Shown piece by piece: positions 57,599 to 64,000 of a stretch of 64,000 bases of DNA (position 1 is its first letter; each line of letters starts with the position of its first letter). The notes beneath the pieces are model-generated. The model was not told where the DNA came from and searched no databases. It saw only the letters and a program-made list of their open reading frames with translations. The stretch is from Apodemus sylvaticus (lineage: Eukaryota > Chordata > Mammalia > Rodentia > Muridae). Location: contig NC_067495.1 in assembly GCF_947179515.1 (NCBI RefSeq), positions 135,449,325-135,513,324 of the forward strand, written 5' to 3'. Position numbers and translations under genes: made by a program.

Positions 57599-60500
57599 AA
57601 CCCAGATGGCTATAATTGAGACACTCATCTCATTACTAGCTCTGCCCCATTCATTCTTGGTAGACTTATGGCTTCTTTGAATAATAAGTATGAAAGAAAA
57701 GACATTGTGAGTACTGAGACTCAGTCATCTTCTTGTCTGGACCACTAGACCTTGAAGCTCTGAGATGTTGTGTAAGAAGTCAAATTACCCAGATAACTAT
57801 AGTGGAGAGGGTCCAGATAGTCATTCCTATGGAAAGTCTCAGCTGAAGCCCCTTCTGCTGTCCCTCTCAGGCACAAAACATATAACTGATAAAGCAGTCT
57901 TAGCAGCAGATCTCACCAGCACAGGTATTTAAGCCAGGCTGTTCTTACTGCTGCACCAGTCAGTTGTGATATTGATCTGAAAGTCTCCAGCTGTTTAGAA
58001 GAAGATACGTGCTGAAAATGTAGGAATATAAGAAAAGGTTTGTTTAATGTCACCAGGTGTAAGATGGCTTTTCACTATAGCCATTGAGAATCAGAATTAG
58101 GCTGATTGTAGAGACATATAGATATAGTTTTTGCTTTCAAAGATCCCGAGAATTTACAATTTACAAAAAGACAGGAGAAAAACCGCCATAAAAATGAAAG
58201 ACAAAATAGACAAAACCAAAACCAGAAAATGTTAATAGCTGTTTCACAAACATACTATGAAAATGGTGTGCAAAAGCAGTTAACAATAGTGATGGCTAAC
58301 TTTATTCAATTGCTCCTCTAGTATTTCCATATTTCCAGTGGGGAAAAAAATCCTACAGACATGTGTGAAGCACCACAGGCCTATGAGACCTAGAAACACA
58401 CTGAGCCAATTTTTAGACATTAAGGCATTAAGACAGCCACAAAAAGTAATATTGGATTTCTGAAGTCCTTGCCTAGCACCTGTAAGACATAATACTTCAT
58501 TTAATTACAGATTGAAGATTGGAGGAGCTGAGAACATGTACTATACAAGTTATGCTCCCTCAGGAAATACTGGTTTTCAATGGCAAGAGAATCACGGCAA
58601 AAATCATTGTTCCTTATGATCTTCTAAATGACAGCAAGTATACCCTTTCTTTTCTTTTACAGTGATTTCTTCTTCACATTTTTGTTTTGGTTTCCCTATT
58701 TGTGTTTAAAGCAAAGTTCATCTGGCATCTGTATTTCTACACACATGTAAAAAATGAATAGCGTGTTCTCTGAGCCCAGTATTCTACAGCAACAAAGCAG
58801 CAGCAGCATCTTGTGGATTGTAAAGAGAAAGGCACTTTGGGATTTTTCTGTGCTCCATCCTTTTCCACAGATAATGCGCAGCACAATGAGCCTGCTTTCT
58901 TGGAACGCTTCTTCCTCATCTTGAACTTGATTGCATTCGTGACCTAAAGGTATTGCTCGCTGTGAATGAGCAGGCTTGCTGCTTTCCTTTCACTGTGACC
59001 TCCAGCAGCCTCCATTTATTAATTTGCATTTCCTAGGACACTCCAGCCAGAAACAATTCTCTCTCTGTTGCTCTCTCTGCACCTGTGGTTGGACCCTCAC
59101 ATTTGCTTGTGTGATAAGCTTCCTCTCTTTCCTCATCAGCACATGACTCTGTACAAACCTGGCCCGCCTCCCTGACCCCAGCTTCCCGACTCATCCCAGA
59201 CAGGGACATGCTACTTGTCTTTGAGACTATGCATCTTCTGCTGCTCCTGCTTTGAGCGTGCGCCATCACTTTAAAAATCTAGTTAACTAACCTCCATTGT
59301 CAGGTGTCTGTAATCTTGCCTCAAACAACTGCAAAAAACAAAGAATATGGCTTCTGACATATTGGAAAGTATAATGCTATTTTTTCTTCTCCTTCATGCT
59401 GTATGTTTCCTTAGATCTCTTCCAGTAGACCTCACTTTCTTAAAATGTCTCATCAGCTTCCTACAACCATTAAAACTTTCTCCTTCACACTTTTCTTTGC
59501 AAATCTTAGACTCTGCCAAAGCCTGACTCTCCTAGTTCAATGCTCCAGCCTCCAGTGGTTCCTTTCCTTTATCCTCTTTCCAGACACCCTGACCTGTGCC
59601 TGGGCCCAGAGACTTCTGTCTAGGGCATCCATGGAAAATAAGGAATGGATGGTTTTCACGCAGTTGTTTCTCCCATCTCAACTTTAAATGAACACATTTG
59701 AAGCCTGAAGCATGATCCTCCCTTAAAGCTCTTCCTTTTCCTGACCATGACTGTGCTTTGGGGTTGCCTTTGACTTCTCTTTTCTGTCACCAATTATGTG
59801 CTTGAGACACAGAACTCTACACTAATATTAGCATAAGAAAAAGTAATTAGGAGTGTACACCTGCCACATATACACATAAATCACATAGTGCACTCTCGGA
59901 AGCAAATCTTGGTGATTTTTGGATTATTTATTGATTGAGCACAATACATGCTCAGCCTCAGATTGCCGAGAGTCTACATTAACAGCCTTTTTTGGAGTTA
60001 CTGCCTGGCATCCTAATAGAGGTTACATTGTGGAGCAGCCATCTTATTTAATAGCATAAAATTTGGGATACTCCTTTCTTCTCACCCAGAAGAAAGCAAT
60101 GTTCAAACCCCGTTAATTGATGTGTTTTGATCAAGAAGAAGCCAAGGTTAGCACGAGGCTTATTTCCACAGTGACTAAGTGGAAGAGTCAACACATCAGT
60201 CTTTTTGAGCCCACCACAGAACTCTCATTTCCATTCTTCTATCCCACAACTGACACCCTAAGTAGCTTAGATTCAAATGCAAATGCAAACACAAGAATCC
60301 AGACACACTTTGAAATCAATAACATCGTTTTGTCAGGCAATTCATTTAGTATTTCTAAAAAACCAGTGAAGTTTAAAAAACAAGGGAGTTGAAAGCTTGC
60401 GTTCCTGTTCCTTGAGTTTTAATGAGCCTATGCCTCACTCTGGGACACAGAAGCCCTCATTATAACTTGTCAATAAAGCATTAGCACCCAAGATGGATGG

Positions 60501-61219
60501 AGCTCCATCATTCAGGCTAATTTTCTTTCCTTTTTTCCCCATCTGGACATAGTTGAAAAGTCTTCCAATGGGGAACCTAGCCATTTATTTGAACTCCTTT
60601 CTAAATCATAGACTTAGCTACTTAAGAATAGCATACAACTCTCATCATGTCAGTAAAGACATTTCAGGCTAAGACGTTTTATGCTGGGATATTATGTGCT
60701 CATAACCCTGATGCTGCCTGTCCTCTCTCCCAAATAAACTCCACACGAGTGTGCCAAGAGGTGAAAAGAGCCCAGAGAGAGGGCATTCTTTACTGCCTGA
60801 TCACTTTTGTCTTTCCTCTCTTACCCATACTTTTCAGTCGCCTGCAAAATGGGAAAATCAGAGACAGCTTTCTATTTTGAGAGGGTGCTTTGGGGCTAAA
60901 GATGAGTGTGGAGCCGGTAGGGAGAGCAATGCACCTGGACTTCTGTATTACAGCATCTGTTTCAGTTGATAGCACTGCCCTTGACATCAGGGGCAAATGT
61001 GAGACAAAGCAAAATGCTAGTTACACTGTGTTCCTTGACAATGTCTGATGAGGTGGTTTCACATACTATCGTATTACACAGGTTAATTTTCATTGCTTTG
61101 AATTACTAAATCTCATTAATCATTATATATCTCTATGATGTAAGATTTTAGAAAAAAACATGTCTACCCCTCCTCACCCCAATCTGCTATATTGCCCTAG
61201 ATTCCTCAATCACTCCCCA
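57599..61219. other. Intergenic, nothing recognised
   Basis: About 3.6 kb. Slightly higher GC at 58780-59290 and 59440-59700, with short open frames but no recognisable protein. No strong repeat calls. Confidence 0.45.
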
Positions 61220-61455
61220 CCTTCTTTTTTGAGACAAGTTGTCTCGGTGCACCGAGAGCTCACTAATTCAGCTATATTAGATGGACAGCAGACTCCTGTG
61301 GTCTACCAGTTACCACCTTCCTATTAATAGGTTGGGACTATGGGCATGCACCGCCATATCAGAATTTTTCCATAGATGCTGGGAATCCCAACTCAGGACC
61401 ACATGCTTGGGTGGCAAGCACTTGACAGCTTACTTACTTAGCTATCTTACTGTTT
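61220..61455 (-). mobile_element. B4-like SINE
   Basis: TTTTTTGAGACAAGTTGTCTCGGTGCACCGAGAGCTCACTAATTCAGC, GGACTATGGGCATGCACCGCCAT, then AACTCAGGACCACATGCTTGGGTGGCAAGCACTTGAC: a B1-type half followed by an ID/tRNA-type half, reversed. Confidence 0.7.
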
Positions 61456-62599
61456 CTTCATTTCTGAAAGTGTCTATACCATGTAGAACCTTGATTCAAC
61501 CAATGCATCATACATTTTCTCTTGTTAATCTATCATTTGCTCTAGGGATTTTGGTTGGACCTTTTGATAGGTGATGAGAGAAGTCACACTTTTTCTAACA
61601 TTGCATAAGTCAGACCACGTTGCATAGAAAACATGTGTCTTTGCAACAGACATTGCTGCATAACAAACTGTTTATATATCTAATGTCAACATTTTTTGCT
61701 TAATCATGCAGTGCTTGCTACTCCAAATTTTGATTACACTTATCATAGTTGGAGAGTGTATTTGATTGCAAAACGACTCAAAGTTCAGCAAGGTACTGTT
61801 AGTTGACTTTGAAACACCATCCTGGCAGGATTCCTTCTTGGCTTGGGGCTTTCTGCTTTGCTTCATTTTAGAAGTAATGGCTTTTCTAGTCAAACCTGTC
61901 TGCGTTAAAGTTCTGAGTCAGTTTTATGCTAGTGTTCAATCATGAAGACATTACTTACTTTATAATTATTTTTGAAATCTGAAAAACAGAAAAAAACCCT
62001 AATTCCTAAGAAAATCTTGAAATTTAAAGTGACAAATACAAATGGAGAGTCTAATATAATGCTCAAGGATCAATAAATAATCATCAAATTTCAGAGATTC
62101 CTATTTATCATGTTTGCTCTGTGCTTAAAGAAAACATGCAAATGAAAATACCCAGATTCTTGTCCTAGCTATGAAACTAGCCCTGTAATTTTGTGTAAGC
62201 TGCTAGAGCCTACATTTCCACCTGAACAGTAATGGCAATTACCACAAGACTTTCAATATTCCTTTCTCCTCCGGCAGTCTATGGTTGACTTAGCTGCTTG
62301 GAATGACTTTGTGAGCTCTTGGGCATGACAGTCACTATGGATGCCCCGCAGGGTCTAGACGCACCCTACTTCCTGTGCAGTATCAAGATAATGCTGTGCT
62401 TCCAAAAAGGGGTTCCAAAGGCTGTAAAAATGATGTCCCAGAAGGTCTGGTAATGATTTGTTATCCAGAGTTTTAAATGGAATATGTAACTGCTGAGGAG
62501 GCAAAGTCTTCTATTAACCCCATAGGGGTTCTCTTAACTATGTAGAACTAAAGAGATTGTCAGTCAAAAGAGATCTTAATTCTAGGGTTTATTCAGTTA
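61456..62599. other. Intergenic, nothing recognised
   Basis: AT-rich, no gene signal. Confidence 0.45.
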
Positions 62600-63060
62600 T
62601 GCTTCTTTTTTTTTCCTCGCAAAGACGCTGAAATAAAAAAGAAAAGATCAAGCATCTTGCCATTACTGCTCAAAATTTCTGTGAACTTGTTAACCCTGTG
62701 GTATTCTCAGAAGCATTTGAAGTGCTCATTACAAAACTACCTTGAACATAAGCACTTCAAAACTCCTTAAAGGCATCATAAAATCACACACAATTTCAGT
62801 TATTTTTCTGCAAAGAAGCATCATGTCAGACATGAGTCAAATTAACCAGTGCATTCTACTAGCCACAGAGGCTCCAATCCCTATCACTCCTCTCTGTTCC
62901 GAGCGCTCTTTAATGCTCTTTGCATTTTCATGATGTCTAAGGGAAAGGCTCGAACGCATTAGAGATCTATTACACCAAATTCCCCTGGCTGAGTCTTTGT
63001 ATTTTTCAGGGTAAAAGTGAGCTGATATTCTTTTGGCTTTTCCTGAAACCTGCAAGAGTC
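62600..63060. other. Repeat-free interval, possible conserved non-coding DNA
   Basis: No recognisable repeat. Includes CTTTGCATTTTCATGATG and further AT-rich transcription-factor-like words. Suggestive only. Confidence 0.25.
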
Positions 63061-63324
63061 AAGAGCAGGATAAGATCTGTGCCCCTATGGGATTTTTTCT
63101 TTTTTAAAAATCATACTTTCAAAATTCAACCCACAAACATCGCCTCTATACAATACTATACAGGCAGGTGCAGAGTAGAAAATCAACTGACTGGTTATGC
63201 TAGAACAGCTGTCCAAAATGCTGCTGCACTCTCCCCTTACCAGCTCCAAGATCTTCAGCACATTCCTAAAATCCTGGGTTATATCAAACCCCCTATAAAC
63301 TGCTCTCCTCCCTAAGCATAGGCA

Positions 63325-63610
63325 TTTGTTATTTCTGTCACTATTGTGACAGAATACATGACAGAACAATGGAAGAAAAGAAGGATTTACTGGCTCATGA
63401 TTTAAGCAAGGCATGCCATTCTTTATCAACAGGAGTGTGAGGTGGCTGGCTGCCTCATGGTAGCAGAAAAAGTAGTAGAGAACAAGACCAAAAGTGGGGC
63501 TGCGGCCCTTATCAACAGTCCACTCCTAGTGGACCACACCCACAAGATAGGCCCCACTGCCTTAAAGGTTCTGTAACCTTTCCACCTAATAAAGGCAAGT
63601 TTTAGAAACA
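63325..63610 (-). mobile_element. LTR-like rodent repeat (MaLR-related)
   Basis: TATTTCTGTCACTATTGTGACAGAATACATGACAGAACAA ... AGGATTTACTGGCTCATGATTT ... GTGTGAGGTGGCTGGCTGCC ... GACCACACCCACAAGATAGGCCCCAC resembles a reversed rodent MaLR/ORR-type LTR. Confidence 0.5.
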
Positions 63611-63825
63611 TATATGCTTTTCAAGGGCATTTTAGACTTAAACTATAGTAGCATTCATATCTATAATAAAGTTTGGTTTATAAATTAACCATGGTAAATT
63701 ATTAAGGAATTACTACTGATAAATTACAACTATTAAGAAAATGTGTACTAATAAAAGTTCCATGGATATGGTCTCTTTCTAAATCTCTCACTGAACTCTT
63801 ATTTACTCTTTTCTTCTCCTGCTGC

Positions 63826-63926
63826 TTTTCTTTCTCCTTCTTCCTCCGTCTCCTCCTCCTCCTCCATCTTCTCCTCCTCCATCTCCTCCTCCTCCTCTTC
63901 CTCCTCCTCCTCCTCCTTTTCTTCTT
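63826..63926. repeat. (TCC)n low-complexity tract
   Basis: Imperfect TCC/CTT repeats, about 100 bp. Confidence 0.95.
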
Positions 63927-64000
63927 GATATTATATTGTATGACCCCATCTGTGCGTGATTGAATGAAGTGAGGTGAATGATAAGGGCACTGTGATATTC

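Noticed and set aside
59033..59687. GC-richer patch with 78- and 80-codon ORFs, as a possible exon
   Set aside because: No splice-site or homology support; it may simply be local composition.

Overview
This window reads as mammalian intergenic DNA from a murine rodent. The evidence is the SINE set (B1, B2, B3, B4), MIR, MaLR-type LTRs and several generations of rodent LINE-1 (L1). Some B1 copies carry the Mus-like AAATCCGCC variant. The youngest L1s do not have the 5' monomers or 3' UTR I know from the Mus musculus A/Tf/Gf subfamilies. My inference is therefore a murine species or lineage in which another L1 branch was recently active. I see no host protein-coding exon, tRNA, snRNA, CRISPR array or bacterial feature.

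Region 1 (1-13978) is dominated by two near-full-length L1s, both on the minus strand and only a few percent apart. Element A (1 to about 6518) has its 3' end beyond the left edge. Its ORF1 is intact, its ORF2 is open through the endonuclease and reverse transcriptase and then broken by one extra base, and its 5' UTR is CpG-rich. It sits in an older L1 fragment, next to a B1. Element B (7332-13962) is complete, has a 16-bp target-site duplication (TSD), and carries one frameshift in ORF1 and three in ORF2. Both 5' UTRs contain degenerate tandem units of about 190-200 bp with YY1-like motifs.

Region 2 (13979-36220) is AT-rich host DNA with an LTR-like segment, microsatellites, Lx-type L1 3' UTRs (two abutting at about 17000-18815, another at about 30806), MIRs, B1, a B4-like SINE, a MaLR LTR, and a clean 5'-truncated L1 with a 17-bp TSD (27799-28515).

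Region 3 (36221-40795) is a composite of L1s. An older L1 has a 5' inversion of the twin-priming type, with an inverted ORF2 segment abutting the sense remainder. A block of about 460 bp of downstream ORF2 lies flipped inside the inverted arm, a short L1 with an 11-bp TSD is nested in the sense arm, and a young 5'-truncated L1 follows.

Region 4 (40796-64000) is AT-rich and sparsely repetitive: B4, B2, B3, B1, MIR, MLT1/MST/ORR1-like LTRs, an L1-B1 hybrid junction, very short L1 stubs and several microsatellites. Stretches free of recognisable repeats and rich in homeodomain or POU-like motifs (about 42160-42930, 44330-45010, 51780-52020, 62600-63060) are candidate conserved non-coding elements.

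Functionally, the only genes are those of L1: ORF1p (RNA-binding chaperone) and ORF2p (endonuclease and reverse transcriptase), which together copy L1 RNA into DNA by target-primed reverse transcription and also mobilise the SINEs. I do not find a convincing new biological system. The most interesting material is the structure of the L1 lineage and its rearranged copies.
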